DNA from: Sulfurimonas sp. RIFCSPLOWO2_12_36_12 | GTDB lineage: Bacteria; Campylobacterota; Campylobacteria; Campylobacterales; Sulfurimonadaceae | Reading direction: 5' to 3' | Assembly: GCA_001829675.1 (NCBI GenBank) | Contig: MIBZ01000060.1 | Span: forward strand, 1 to 64,000 | DNA length: 64,000 bases | Shown here: positions 53,381-64,000 of the stretch, in pieces | Layout: each line of letters opens with the position of its first letter | Numbering within the stretch: position 1 is the stretch's first letter | Program-made: the position numbers and the translations under genes | The notes under the pieces: generated by a model | Told to the model about the DNA's origin: nothing | What the model saw: only the letters and a program-made list of their open reading frames with translations | The model's database searches: none

Positions 53381-54346
53381 TTATTCCCAGTCCAACAATC
53401 TCTGCTGACCCTCTAGTCCTCTAATATGAGTAACATCTTGTGAAACTTCTATAACGCCTTTATAGTTGCCCTCATCATCTCTGATAGCAAAATAACGGAT
53501 ATGAATAAACTTGCCTTTAAAAGTTATCCAAAACTCAGCCTCATCTCTGCGACCCGCTTTAAACTCTCTCAAAATCATCAAAACTTGGTCTACACTCTTT
53601 GGAGGGTGGCAAAATTTTACCTCTCGACCGATAATTCCCGCACTTCTAGGAAACACTCTATCATCACCGCGGTTATAGAAGATAACGATGTCATTCTCAT
53701 CAACATAGGTGATGTCAACCGGCATAAACTTCAAAAGCCAGTTAATCTGCTCAGGCAGCATGTAGCCCTCATCAAGTTTGATTCTATTTTCAAGTGAAAA
53801 AGGAAGCTTTCTTTTTTGTGTATCTTGAGACGGATGGATATATTCTCCCTCAATATGCGGAGGATACGCCGCCGGTGCTTCATCAAACATCCAGCCAATC
53901 TCCTCATCTCCGGCTCTCATCTCTTTCCAATCCTCTTCATCTAACAAATTCATCGCATTTGGCAAAAGTCTTCCCTCTTCAACCTGCATAATATGCTCTA
54001 AATTACGAAAAAGATTTTGTAGTGACATACTCAATGATGCAATCTCTTTAGTTTGTACCAGATTTTTTGTAACTTTTATGATTGCACGGATATCATCATG
54101 AAATGACCACATACCCTGAGATGGACCGGTCCAACCATACTTTTCCAAATATGGAAAAAGCTGATTCTCTTTTCTTGCAAAGTGCTTCTCAACAAGGCAT
54201 AATCTTTTAAATTTCTCTTCAAACTCTTCAAAATTTTCTACTATGTTTATGCTCTCTATACTTGCGATTAAGCCCCGCATGAGCATATTTTCTTCCAGAT
54301 AGACTCTAACCGGATGTCCCTCTGGCAAATTTAGATACGGATTCAT
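53381..54346 (-). CDS. Hemerythrin-PAS protein (DUF438-related)
   Basis: A 321-residue soluble protein. Residues about 10-150 form a hemerythrin-like four-helix bundle with possible di-iron ligands (VEKHFARKENQLFPYLEKYG, SFHDDIRAI, LEHIMQVEEGRLLP). Residues about 205-315 are a PAS domain (PVDITYVDENDIVIFYNR, then IGREVKFCHPPKSVDQV). Relatives sense oxygen, nitric oxide or redox state. Its output partner is not visible here. Confidence 0.82.
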   Translation of the reverse strand: MNPYLNLPEGHPVRVYLEENMLMRGLIASIESINIVENFEEFEEKFKRLCLVEKHFARKENQLFPYLEKYGWTGPSQGMWSFHDDIRAIIKVTKNLVQTKEIASLSMSLQNLFRNLEHIMQVEEGRLLPNAMNLLDEEDWKEMRAGDEEIGWMFDEAPAAYPPHIEGEYIHPSQDTQKRKLPFSLENRIKLDEGYMLPEQINWLLKFMPVDITYVDENDIVIFYNRGDDRVFPRSAGIIGREVKFCHPPKSVDQVLMILREFKAGRRDEAEFWITFKGKFIHIRYFAIRDDEGNYKGVIEVSQDVTHIRGLEGQQRLLDWE

Positions 54347-54427
54347 TATTTTCCTTGATTTATATATAATTTAAAAATTATACTATTTTAAAAATTTTAC
54401 TCTTTGATTTAAGGCAAGATACAAAGA

Positions 54428-54907
54428 TTATTGCAGCTTTAGCCTAACTCTTTGCGAGTGAGTAATGGCAACGGCGATAGCGTCTGTTATATCGAGCGGT
54501 TTTATCTCTTTTTTTATGTTTAAAAGCATCTTTGCCATATAGGCTACCTGCTCTTTTGTAGCTTTGCCGTTTCCTGTTAATGCTTTTTTTACCTGAAGTG
54601 CGGTGTACTCGTTAAACTGCCCAAACTGCTGAAGAAGCATCAGCATTATCGCTCCGCGAAATTGGGCAAGTTTTATGGTTGTTTTTGGGTTGTGCGCATA
54701 AAAAATATCTTCGATTGCAACTTCATCTATCTTATGATTTTTAAATATACTCTCAAAAGCTTCAACCATCTGCGGAATCTGAAACTGCAGCTCTTCGGCT
54801 TTTATTTTTATAAGCCCAGCCTCGATGAGTGCTATCTTTCCCTTCTCTAAAGAGATAAGAGCATAGCCCATTTTTCTTGTTCCCGGATCTATTCCTAAAA
54901 TTGTCAT
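54428..54907 (-). CDS. ruvC: Crossover junction endodeoxyribonuclease RuvC
   Basis: A 159-residue Holliday-junction resolvase with the RNase-H-fold acidic residues in [15 protein letters not shown] (Asp7), AIEDIFY and [10 protein letters not shown]. It cuts junctions bound by RuvAB. It is divergent from dnaA; the ruvC-dnaA spacer carries DnaA boxes. Confidence 0.95.
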   Translation of the reverse strand: MTILGIDPGTRKMGYALISLEKGKIALIEAGLIKIKAEELQFQIPQMVEAFESIFKNHKIDEVAIEDIFYAHNPKTTIKLAQFRGAIMLMLLQQFGQFNEYTALQVKKALTGNGKATKEQVAYMAKMLLNIKKEIKPLDITDAIAVAITHSQRVRLKLQ

Positions 54908-55022
54908 ATTTTACTTTCACATGTTATAGACGAGCTATTCACATAGTTTTAACTTTGTTTATGGGAATTATAGCTACTATTCACATATAAATTAGATTTT
55001 AAATAAGGCTTTATGTGAACAT
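54908..55022. promoter_or_regulatory. DnaA-box cluster in front of dnaA
   Basis: Two identical CTATTCACA words (54935-54943 and 54977-54985), a weaker ACTTTCACA (54913-54921), and an inverted ATGTTCACA (55014-55022, overlapping the dnaA start). They suit dnaA autoregulation and may be the second half of a bipartite origin, as known in Helicobacter. Confidence 0.65.
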
Positions 55023-56322
55023 TGGTCAAAAAATTTTACTTCTGCTAAAAGAAGAGATTCCGGAAATTGAATATAACAGATATATTAAACACTTGGTCTA
55101 TGATATAAAAAAATCTACCGAAGATAATGCTATTTTTTATGCCCCAAACTCTCTAGTCCTAAATTGGATAAAAAATAAGTATCACGCAAAAATAAAACAT
55201 CTGTTTGATATACAAAACTCAGCAAAAGTTAATGTCAGCATTCTACTAAAAAATCAAACCGATACAAAAAAAATCCAGCAAAAACCTGAACAAAAGGCAC
55301 AACATTCACTCTTAAATCCATCTCATACTTTTGCAAATTTTATGGTTGGCGGTTCAAACCAATTTGCATATGCCGCGGTTAAGAGTGTCAGTGAAAAAGC
55401 CGGTGAGCTATATAATCCCCTCTTTATCCACGGTGGTGTAGGTCTTGGTAAAACACACCTTATGCAAGCAGCAGGAAATGTGTTTCAAAATCAGGGCAAA
55501 ATAGTTATCTACACTACGGTTGAGCAGTTTTTAAATGATTTTATACGACATGTTAGAAACAAAACTATGGAAAGATTCCAAGAAAAATATCGAAAATGTG
55601 ATGTTCTTCTTATAGACGATATTCAGTTTTTAAGTAATAAAGAGGGGATTCAAGAGGAATTTTTCCATACATTTGAAGCACTAAAAGGTATTGGAAAACA
55701 GATTATTTTAACGGCAGATAAACACCCAAAAAAGATAGCAGGACTTGAGAAGAGACTCCAAAGCCGTTTTGAACATGGGCTTGTAGCAGATATTCAACCG
55801 CCTGAACTTGAAACCAAAATAGCTATTATTGAGAACAAATGCAAAATAAATAAAGTCGTTCTTACAAAAGATATTATCTACTATATAGCAACTGTTATCG
55901 AGAGCAATGTTCGCGAAATAGAAGGCATTTTATCGAAGCTTCATGCTTATTCACAACTTATGCATGTCGATATAGATTTACAATTTACAAAAAATGTTTT
56001 AAAAGACCAGCTGCAAGAGAATCGTGCTAATCTTACTCTTGACATAATTACACAAAGTGTAGCAAAAGATTTGAATATAAAACCAAGTGAGATTCGTTCA
56101 AAAGGCAGAAGTAAAAATCTTGTCTATGCAAGAAGAATTGCTATCTATCTCTGCCGTGAACTCACGCAAAATACTATGCCGCAATTAGCCCAGTATTTTG
56201 GGATGCAAGACCATACGGCAATAAGTCATACGCTAAAGAAAATAAATGAATTAATGCAAAACGATGAAGATTTTAAAGTCAAGATTGAAGAATTAACAAA
56301 TAAAATTACGACATCTTCATAA
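55015..56322 (+). CDS. dnaA: Chromosomal replication initiator DnaA
   Basis: A 435-residue protein with the helicase-interaction domain I (1-75), a linker, the AAA+ domain with Walker A GGVGLGKTH (140-148) and Walker B LLIDDIQFL, and the DNA-binding domain with the signature DHTAISHTLKKI near the end. It melts oriC. The start is a GTG at 55015 (aagg upstream); the overlapping ATG at 55013 is followed at once by a stop. Confidence 0.97.
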   Translation: MNIGQKILLLLKEEIPEIEYNRYIKHLVYDIKKSTEDNAIFYAPNSLVLNWIKNKYHAKIKHLFDIQNSAKVNVSILLKNQTDTKKIQQKPEQKAQHSLLNPSHTFANFMVGGSNQFAYAAVKSVSEKAGELYNPLFIHGGVGLGKTHLMQAAGNVFQNQGKIVIYTTVEQFLNDFIRHVRNKTMERFQEKYRKCDVLLIDDIQFLSNKEGIQEEFFHTFEALKGIGKQIILTADKHPKKIAGLEKRLQSRFEHGLVADIQPPELETKIAIIENKCKINKVVLTKDIIYYIATVIESNVREIEGILSKLHAYSQLMHVDIDLQFTKNVLKDQLQENRANLTLDIITQSVAKDLNIKPSEIRSKGRSKNLVYARRIAIYLCRELTQNTMPQLAQYFGMQDHTAISHTLKKINELMQNDEDFKVKIEELTNKITTSS

Positions 56323-56488
56323 AAAATAAAAAAAAAGATATAATTGCCTAAGTGAATAAGTGTGAAGGGAGTCGTATCGGTTCATCACATCTATACGGCT
56401 CTTAAAATAGGGGTTAGATAGTGATATTCACATTATCACAGCCTCCTACTACTAATACTATAATTTTATATAATAAATAGGAATTAAA
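56323..56488. other. oriC: oriC with DnaA boxes and DnaA-trio (dnaA-dnaN spacer)
   Basis: DnaA-box-like words occur at 56351-56359 (inverted TTATTCACT), 56381-56389 (TTCATCACA), 56424-56432 (ATATTCACA) and 56432-56440 (ATTATCACA). A short GC stretch (gcctcc, 56441-56446) follows, then CTA repeats (CTACTACTAATACTATAA, 56446-56463; complement reads 3'-GAT-GAT-GAT), then AT-only DNA (56461-56480). This order of box, GC patch, trio and unwinding element matches the basal unwinding system of bacterial origins. Confidence 0.8.
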
Positions 56489-57556
56489 ATGAAGATAACA
56501 ATACAAAAATCTATCATTGAAAATATTTTGGTTCATGCTCAACCATTTTTAGAAAAAAAAGATACTTCGCAGATTACATCACATGTTTTTATTGATGTTT
56601 CAAACTCTAAACTAACAATTAAGGCTACTGATTATGAAATAGGCTTGATTGTATCTACTGATAAAATAAATATTATTGAAAATGGCAGCGTAACTGCAAA
56701 CGGTAAAAAATTATTAGACATTATTAGAATTTTAAAAGATGGTGAAATTAATTTAGAAGCTAAGAGCGACACTTTATATATTTCTCAATCACACTCTAAA
56801 TTTAAACTGCCAACTTTTTCATATAGCGAATTTCCCGCATTTCCAACTTATGAAGGAAAGCCTCGTATTTTAATTGACTCACACTCTCTTATTGATTCTC
56901 TTAAAAAAATAACACCTTCTATCGATATTAACAATCCTAAATTTGAACTAAATGGTGCATTAATTGATATAAAAGATAATAATATTAATTTTGCTTCAAC
57001 CGATACAAGAAGATTGGCAGTTGTTAACATAAATAATGAAAGCAGTACTCAATTATCCATTATAGTTCCAAAAAAAGCAATTGTTGAGATTCAAAAACTA
57101 TTTTTTGATAATATTGAACTCTATTACGATGAAAACAGTTTGATTATTCACTCAGACCAATATACTTTTTTTACAAAACTTATAAATGGAAAATTTCCTG
57201 AATATACAAGAATTATTCCTAAAGAGATATCAAATACTTTAACTCTTCCAAAAGCTTTAATGATAGAATCTATAAAACAGATTACAACAATATCTACGGA
57301 TGTTAAAATAACTTTTTTAAATGATACTATTACTTTTGAATCATTAAGTGATGACAATATAGAAGCTAAAACTGAAATTAAATTTGCAACTTGCTTTTCA
57401 TCTCCGTTTGTAATTGCAATTAACAGCAGATATCTTTTGGATTTTTTAAATATAATAAACAGTTCAGAGTTTAATATCGGATTAAATGAGAGTAATTTGC
57501 CTTTTGTTTTAAGTGACGGCAATTTTAAAACGGTAGTAATGCCAATAGTTATTTAA
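56489..57556 (+). CDS. dnaN: DNA polymerase III beta sliding clamp
   Basis: A 355-residue clamp made of three similar domains, of full family length, with family-like segments (DYEIGLIVST, NGALIDI, STDTRRLAVV, LNGKFPEYTRIIP as INGKFPEYTRIIP, and the C-terminal VVMPIVI). It tethers the polymerase to DNA. It lies directly after oriC and is followed by a strong terminator. Confidence 0.96.
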   Translation: MKITIQKSIIENILVHAQPFLEKKDTSQITSHVFIDVSNSKLTIKATDYEIGLIVSTDKINIIENGSVTANGKKLLDIIRILKDGEINLEAKSDTLYISQSHSKFKLPTFSYSEFPAFPTYEGKPRILIDSHSLIDSLKKITPSIDINNPKFELNGALIDIKDNNINFASTDTRRLAVVNINNESSTQLSIIVPKKAIVEIQKLFFDNIELYYDENSLIIHSDQYTFFTKLINGKFPEYTRIIPKEISNTLTLPKALMIESIKQITTISTDVKITFLNDTITFESLSDDNIEAKTEIKFATCFSSPFVIAINSRYLLDFLNIINSSEFNIGLNESNLPFVLSDGNFKTVVMPIVI

Positions 57557-57568
57557 TAAAAATTATAC

Positions 57569-57594
57569 TACCCTTATTAAAATTAATAGGGGTA
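57569..57594 (+). terminator. Terminator after dnaN
   Basis: TACCCTTATTAA and TTAATAGGGGTA form a 12-bp stem (one G-T pair) with an AA loop, followed by TTTCTCTCC. Confidence 0.75.
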
Positions 57595-57699
57595 TTTCTC
57601 TCCTCCATAATATCCAGCCAGCCATATGTAAAACTTACTTTTAGAATAAATAAGATAAAATATCCCCTAATTATGTCAAATGTTATAATGGAGTATTAA

Positions 57700-60009
<2,310 letters not shown>

Positions 60010-60032
60010 TAGTTAAAAGCAACAAAATTCAA

Positions 60033-61433
60033 ATGTTACTTCCACAAACAAAAGAGAGAGAATACCGTTTTAGGCTAGCGCTTAGAATGGTACTTCCTGT
60101 TTTTGCTCTCGTTGTCGCTCTAATTCTTCATACTTTTATTACAAGCCAAGATGCCATAGGTACCTCTTTTTATATTGAATCTATCTTAATTTTAGTATTT
60201 AGCATCTATTTTATCTTTTTTCTCATATATAAGGGTTTTGATACAAAAATAACAGATAATATCTCAAAAGCTTTCACAAGAGAGTATATGTATGAATTTT
60301 TAAAAAAAGAGTTAAAAAACAATAAAGAATACACACTTTTACTTATTAGCATAGATAATTTAGATGAGATAAACAATCGTTACGGTATAAAAAATGGTGA
60401 TAAAGTTCTTTTTGAAACTATTAAATGGGTAGCTGAGTATTTTAAAACAAAAGATATATATAATTTTCCGGTTGGACGCATAAAAGGCGGTGATTTTATA
60501 GTTGGGTTTAACGGAAACAGGAACCAATATAAAACAGTAATGGAGTTAATGTGTCTTAAGAGCGAAGATCTTAAAATAGATGATATAGAAGTAGTTATAT
60601 CCGGTGCTATAAATGATGTAACTTTTTCAAACAATATTGATTATTTAATTGAAAATCTTTTTGAATTACAGGTTAAAAATAGAGATTCTAAACTTCAAGT
60701 TAATTCAGATGATGAAATAAATCCAAGTGATTTAGAATATTTTGTTATAAATGCCATTAAAAGAAAAGATATAACACTTATAACACAGAGTGTTTTTGAA
60801 AAAGATACTAATGAGCTTAAAGAGTGTTTTATTAAATTAAATGCACCGGACGGCAAGTTATTACATCAAAAAAATTATATGAAGATTTTAGATAAATTAA
60901 GATTGATGAATGAGTATGATTTAATAGTTTTAGAAAAAATTATAGAAATTTGTAAAAAATCTGATAATAAAAAATTTGCTATTTCTATATCACCGACCTC
61001 TATCAGAAATCCGGCTGTTTTAACTAAAATTAAAGATCTATTTCATAAAAATGAGTGTGTAAAGGGTAGAATTGTACTGCTTTTTAGTGAAAATGAGTAT
61101 TTTCCAAAGATAGATAAATTCAATACTATTTTACAACAATTAAGAGATATGGGGGTTGTGATTGCTATTGATAGATTAGGATCTTTGCATACAAGTTTTT
61201 TATATTTAAGAGATTTAAATATTGATATAGTTAGATTTGACAGTTTTTATAGTAAAAATATTTATGAAAACAAAAACAAAAATATTATTAGCGGTTTTAA
61301 TACAATGGCTCATGAAAAAGGAGTTAAAACTTGGATTAAAATGATTGAAAATGAAGATATTAATAATTTGGCAAAAGATTTAGGAGTTGATTATTTACAG
61401 GGTAAATTTTTAGCACAAATGGAAAAAATATAA
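60033..61433 (+). CDS. Membrane protein with degenerate GGDEF and EAL domains
   Basis: A 466-residue protein with two membrane helices (about 18-36 and 47-66), a GGDEF-fold domain (about 75-220) and an EAL-fold domain (about 230-466). The GGDEF motif reads KGGDF (151-155) and lacks the glutamate. The EAL domain lacks the EAL triad and the DDFG loop reads DRLGSLHTSF. Both domains are therefore probably catalytically dead, and the protein may bind cyclic di-GMP or partners. It lies 23 bases after gyrB and 14 bases before queF. Confidence 0.8.
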   Translation: MLLPQTKEREYRFRLALRMVLPVFALVVALILHTFITSQDAIGTSFYIESILILVFSIYFIFFLIYKGFDTKITDNISKAFTREYMYEFLKKELKNNKEYTLLLISIDNLDEINNRYGIKNGDKVLFETIKWVAEYFKTKDIYNFPVGRIKGGDFIVGFNGNRNQYKTVMELMCLKSEDLKIDDIEVVISGAINDVTFSNNIDYLIENLFELQVKNRDSKLQVNSDDEINPSDLEYFVINAIKRKDITLITQSVFEKDTNELKECFIKLNAPDGKLLHQKNYMKILDKLRLMNEYDLIVLEKIIEICKKSDNKKFAISISPTSIRNPAVLTKIKDLFHKNECVKGRIVLLFSENEYFPKIDKFNTILQQLRDMGVVIAIDRLGSLHTSFLYLRDLNIDIVRFDSFYSKNIYENKNKNIISGFNTMAHEKGVKTWIKMIENEDINNLAKDLGVDYLQGKFLAQMEKI

Positions 61434-61447
61434 AATTAGGAGTTAGT

Positions 61448-61825
61448 ATGAAGTACGGCGAAAAAATTGTTAATGAGTTTGATGTGGAGAAAGATTTAGA
61501 GATTTGGCCAAATGAGCATAAAAGAAATTATCTTATTAAAATGACACTTCCGGAGTTCTCTTGCCTCTGTCCTAGAAGCGGATATCCTGACTATGCGACA
61601 ATTCACTTGGAATATACGCCAAATGAGTGGGTAGTTGAACTAAAAGCCATAAAACTCTATATAAACTCATTTAGAGATAGACACATTTCACATGAAAACA
61701 GTGCAAATGAGATTTACAGCATTTTAGAGAAAAAATTAAAACCAAAATATATGAAAATCGTGGCAGATTACAACCCAAGAGGAAATGTGCATACTGTTAT
61801 AGAGATTGATAGCCTAAAGCTTTAA
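61448..61825 (+). CDS. queF: 7-cyano-7-deazaguanine reductase QueF
   Basis: A 125-residue unimodular QueF with the active cysteine in FSCLCPRSG (C41), the proton-relay Asp48 and the NADPH-site segment VELKAIKLYINSFRDRHISHEN (split by variation). It reduces preQ0 to preQ1 in queuosine synthesis. It has an aggag ribosome binding site. Its last 12 bases overlap the convergent nucleotidyltransferase gene. Confidence 0.95.
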   Translation: MKYGEKIVNEFDVEKDLEIWPNEHKRNYLIKMTLPEFSCLCPRSGYPDYATIHLEYTPNEWVVELKAIKLYINSFRDRHISHENSANEIYSILEKKLKPKYMKIVADYNPRGNVHTVIEIDSLKL

Positions 61826-63049
61826 ATAGTTTTTTAGCCAAAGCAGAGCCTCATCATATGTTTTAAAGCTGCCATGCATCTGGGCTTCATAAGCTTTGTC
61901 CAAAATCTCAGAAAATTTTGGTGACGGTTTAAGCCCAAATTTCAGCAGCTCTTTTCCGCCTAAAAGAGCAGGAAGTTTATCTTTTAATATATTTAACTCT
62001 TGTGCTCTTTTATAAATCTCTTCACCCGTACTATAAACTTCAGAGTTGTTTTTAGCAAAATAGATTGAGCTGCTTAAAACCAAAAGCTCATCTATATCTA
62101 CTTTTGTAGCGAGTTTATAGAGTAAATAGTCGTTTATACTATTTACATGTATATTTTCTATCTCACTATATGCTTGTGTTAGTTTTACTACCCTCTCAAG
62201 CAATTCTCTCTCATCGCTGAGTTTAAGTATAAAATCTTCTGTTTCTGTTTGACTAAAGTTGTAACAAAGCCCTGCTAACATTAAAACCAAATTTGTTTGA
62301 TTGTCGGTTGATAACTGCTTTGCTATCTCATCAATAACATTTAAATTATCGGTATAGATATCTGTGCCAAACTCCCTTAGTAGTTTAAATCCGATTGATG
62401 GCTTTTGTGATTTTAAAAGAAGCTTTTTCACCTCTTCAAATATTCTCTCTTTTGGTAATTCGTTTAACATATTTTTAGAAACCATATCTTTACATGTTAA
62501 AAATAAACTCTGCTCGATTTCAAGGTTAAATCTGGCGCAAAACTGAGCTGCTCGCAAAACTCTTAGAGAATCTTCAACAAAGCTATTTAGGTCTACCGCT
62601 CTCAATATTTTATCTCTTAAATCATCTGCTCCGTTAAACGGATCTAAGAGTTTATTTTCTTCTACATCGTAGCCGATGGCATTTATTGTAAAATCTCTTC
62701 TGGATGCGGCAGTTTTAAAGTCAAGATTTGAGTAAAGTTTAATATCAAAGCCGCGATGTCCGGAGTCGACTTTGTTATCTCTTCTTGGAAGTGAAAAATC
62801 TAAATCTAAATCATAAAATTTTAATTTACACACTCCAAAGCTTTTTCCAACAACATTAACACTCCCAAACTCTTCTAAAATATCTTTTACACAGTTAAAA
62901 GATGTTACGCCGTAAAGCTCAATATCTATATCTTTTGATTCAATGCCAAGCAGAGAATCTCTGACAAATCCGCCGACAATTACCGGTTTTAGATTTAAAC
63001 TTTTAAGCTTTTCAAATATAATATTTAATTCATCAGGGTAGCTAATCAT
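61814..63049 (-). CDS. CCA-adding enzyme / poly(A) polymerase family nucleotidyltransferase
   Basis: A 411-residue class II nucleotidyltransferase with [11 protein letters not shown] and the metal motif DIDIELYG, the [12 protein letters not shown] segment, and [12 protein letters not shown], then a helical C-terminal part. It probably adds CCA to tRNA 3' ends. CCA and A-adding members cannot be told apart by eye. It is convergent with queF. Confidence 0.85.
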   Translation of the reverse strand: MISYPDELNIIFEKLKSLNLKPVIVGGFVRDSLLGIESKDIDIELYGVTSFNCVKDILEEFGSVNVVGKSFGVCKLKFYDLDLDFSLPRRDNKVDSGHRGFDIKLYSNLDFKTAASRRDFTINAIGYDVEENKLLDPFNGADDLRDKILRAVDLNSFVEDSLRVLRAAQFCARFNLEIEQSLFLTCKDMVSKNMLNELPKERIFEEVKKLLLKSQKPSIGFKLLREFGTDIYTDNLNVIDEIAKQLSTDNQTNLVLMLAGLCYNFSQTETEDFILKLSDERELLERVVKLTQAYSEIENIHVNSINDYLLYKLATKVDIDELLVLSSSIYFAKNNSEVYSTGEEIYKRAQELNILKDKLPALLGGKELLKFGLKPSPKFSEILDKAYEAQMHGSFKTYDEALLWLKNYLKL

Positions 63050-63085
63050 ATAAATCCAAAAAATCTAATTTTGTGTTTTGAATAT

Positions 63086-63091
63086 ATTATA
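63086..63091 (-). promoter_or_regulatory. -10 box of the nucleotidyltransferase gene
   Basis: TATAAT on the minus strand, 37 bases before the start at 63049. Confidence 0.45.
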
Positions 63092-63126
63092 TCACTACTT
63101 TTACGCATATATAACATTTATTTGGG

Positions 63127-63132
63127 TATAAT
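63127..63132 (+). promoter_or_regulatory. -10 box of typA
   Basis: TATAAT in the context tttgggtataatcgc, the same pattern as before secG (10295-10310). No -35 match. The predicted leader contains a hairpin. Confidence 0.6.
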
Positions 63133-63149
63133 CGCGAAAATTTTTACCC

Positions 63150-63171
63150 TTAGTTTCATTAAAGAAACTAA
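63150..63171 (+). promoter_or_regulatory. Leader hairpin just before the typA ribosome binding site
   Basis: TTAGTTTC (63150-63157) and GAAACTAA (63164-63171) form an 8-bp stem with an ATTAAA loop, ending three bases before AAGGAAA. It could affect translation start. Confidence 0.5.
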
Positions 63172-63184
63172 ACAAGGAAACCCT

Positions 63185-64000
63185 TTGCAAAAGATTAGAA
63201 ATATTGCAGTTATCGCACACGTTGACCATGGCAAAACAACATTGGTTGATGGATTATTAGAGCAATCAGGAACATATGGTGCTCATGAGCAACATGATGA
63301 AAGAGCGATGGATAGCAATGATTTGGAGAAAGAGCGTGGTATCACGATTCTTTCTAAAAATACAGCTATTCGTTATAAAGATTACAAAATCAACATTATA
63401 GATACTCCGGGTCACGCTGACTTCGGCGGTGAAGTTGAACGCGTTCTTAAAATGGTTGACGGTGTTTTGGTACTCGTTGACGCTTATGAGGGTGTTATGC
63501 CTCAAACTAAGTTTGTTGTTAAAAAGATGTTGGCACTTGGTAAAAAACCGATTGTTGTAATTAACAAAATTGATAAGCCTTCTGCTGAGCCAGATCGTGT
63601 TGTTGATGAGATGTTTGACCTTTTTGCAGCAATGGGTGCAACTGATGATCAGCAAGATTTCCCAATTATCTATGCAGCAGCCCGTGATGGTATAGCTAAG
63701 CTTGATATGTCTGATCCAGATGGCGGCTTCGAATGTATCTTTGAAACTATTTTAAAGCATATTCCTGAGCCAGATGGTGACAGAGAAAACCCGACTCAAG
63801 CACAAGTATTTACACTTGACTACGATAATTATGTCGGTAAAATAGGAATCTCTCGTATTTTTAACGGTGTTATTAAAAAGGGTGACAACATTATGCTTGC
63901 AAAAGCTGATGGCGAGTTAGTAAAAGGTAAAATCACTAAACTTATAGGTTTTCATGGTCTTAACCGTATGGAAATTCAAGAAGCTGAAGCTGGTGACATC
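63185..64000 (+). CDS. typA: GTP-binding protein TypA/BipA (5' part, cut by the window edge)
   Basis: The first 272 codons of a translational GTPase. G1 is AHVDHGKTT (residues 10-18), then KERGITI, G3 DTPGHADFG, and G4 NKID, followed by the start of the beta-barrel domain II. TypA helps ribosome assembly and stress adaptation, for example in cold. The start is a TTG at 63185 with AAGGAAA before it; no in-frame ATG fits the family N-terminus ([11 protein letters not shown]). The remaining ~330 residues lie beyond the window. Confidence 0.92.
   Translation, partial: MQKIRNIAVIAHVDHGKTTLVDGLLEQSGTYGAHEQHDERAMDSNDLEKERGITILSKNTAIRYKDYKINIIDTPGHADFGGEVERVLKMVDGVLVLVDAYEGVMPQTKFVVKKMLALGKKPIVVINKIDKPSAEPDRVVDEMFDLFAAMGATDDQQDFPIIYAAARDGIAKLDMSDPDGGFECIFETILKHIPEPDGDRENPTQAQVFTLDYDNYVGKIGISRIFNGVIKKGDNIMLAKADGELVKGKITKLIGFHGLNRMEIQEAEAGDI

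Noticed and set aside
57684..57689. TATAAT just before gyrB as its promoter
   Set aside because: It is only 10 bases from the ATG and overlaps the ribosome binding site, so a transcript from it would be almost leaderless.
61686..61697. TTTCACATGAAA inside queF as a third parS site
   Set aside because: Only the inner 12 bases match; the outer bases of both half-sites differ, so it is at best a weak site.

Overview
The window looks like the replication-origin region of a Sulfurimonas-type member of the Campylobacterota (formerly Epsilonproteobacteria). The supporting signs are an AT-rich genome, a soxCDYZ-type sulfur-oxidation cluster, a sulfide:quinone reductase, RNase J with a low-complexity N-terminal tail, a ruvC-dnaA-oriC-dnaN-gyrB order, and promoters that often show a good TATAAT without a clear -35 box. 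The genus call is an inference from gene content and protein resemblance; no database search was possible. Coding density is high and no insertion sequence, prophage, CRISPR array or tRNA gene was seen.

Layout. 1-300: a consensus promoter pointing off the left edge, probably the start of an rRNA operon. 0.3-1.4 kb: a Bax-inhibitor-1 membrane protein overlapping a stand-alone ThiD2-like protein. 1.4-6.4 kb (minus): soxC-soxD-soxY-soxZ, a SoxH-like metallohydrolase and a periplasmic thioredoxin, with several stem-loops between the genes. 7-10.2 kb (minus): znuA-znuC-znuB and a BioC-like methyltransferase in overlapping order. 10.3-12 kb: secG, frr, pyrE. 12-17.3 kb: a tightly overlapping peptidoglycan-recycling operon (exported NagZ-like hydrolase, sodium/solute symporter, AnmK, AmgK, MurU). 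17.3-19.3 kb (minus): a small cysteine-rich protein and a PAS-PAS-HD-GYP regulator. 19.4-25 kb: a lytic transglycosylase, then (minus) a CPA2 antiporter, HAD phosphatase, FucP-type sugar transporter and hexose-phosphate mutarotase. 25-31 kb: pyrG, recJ, a Tat-signal-bearing SQR and a second SoxH-like metallohydrolase. 31-41 kb: a WD40-like protein, fliI, folE, a multicopper oxidase lipoprotein, RNase J, RsmA, malic enzyme. 41-54 kb: hisF, a nucleosidase/phosphorylase, rlmN, a 35-residue membrane peptide, an RluA-family synthase, purB, nrdA, a Do-type protease, thioredoxin 2, citrate synthase, ppnP and a hemerythrin-PAS protein. 54-64 kb: ruvC, dnaA, oriC, dnaN, gyrB, a degenerate GGDEF-EAL membrane protein, queF, a CCA/poly(A) polymerase-type nucleotidyltransferase, and the 5' part of typA.

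The most interesting non-coding signals are: (i) an oriC between dnaA and dnaN with DnaA boxes, a short GC stretch and a DnaA-trio run into an AT-rich segment, plus more DnaA boxes in front of dnaA; (ii) two identical 16-bp parS-like palindromes 3.4 kb apart, 10-14 kb from dnaA, one embedded in a 54-bp near-perfect palindrome; (iii) two copies in the same orientation of a ~110-bp three-hairpin intergenic element whose first hairpin shows compensatory changes. The most interesting gene group is the five-gene cell-wall recycling operon with its own symporter, which seems to lack the MurNAc-6-phosphate phosphatase step.
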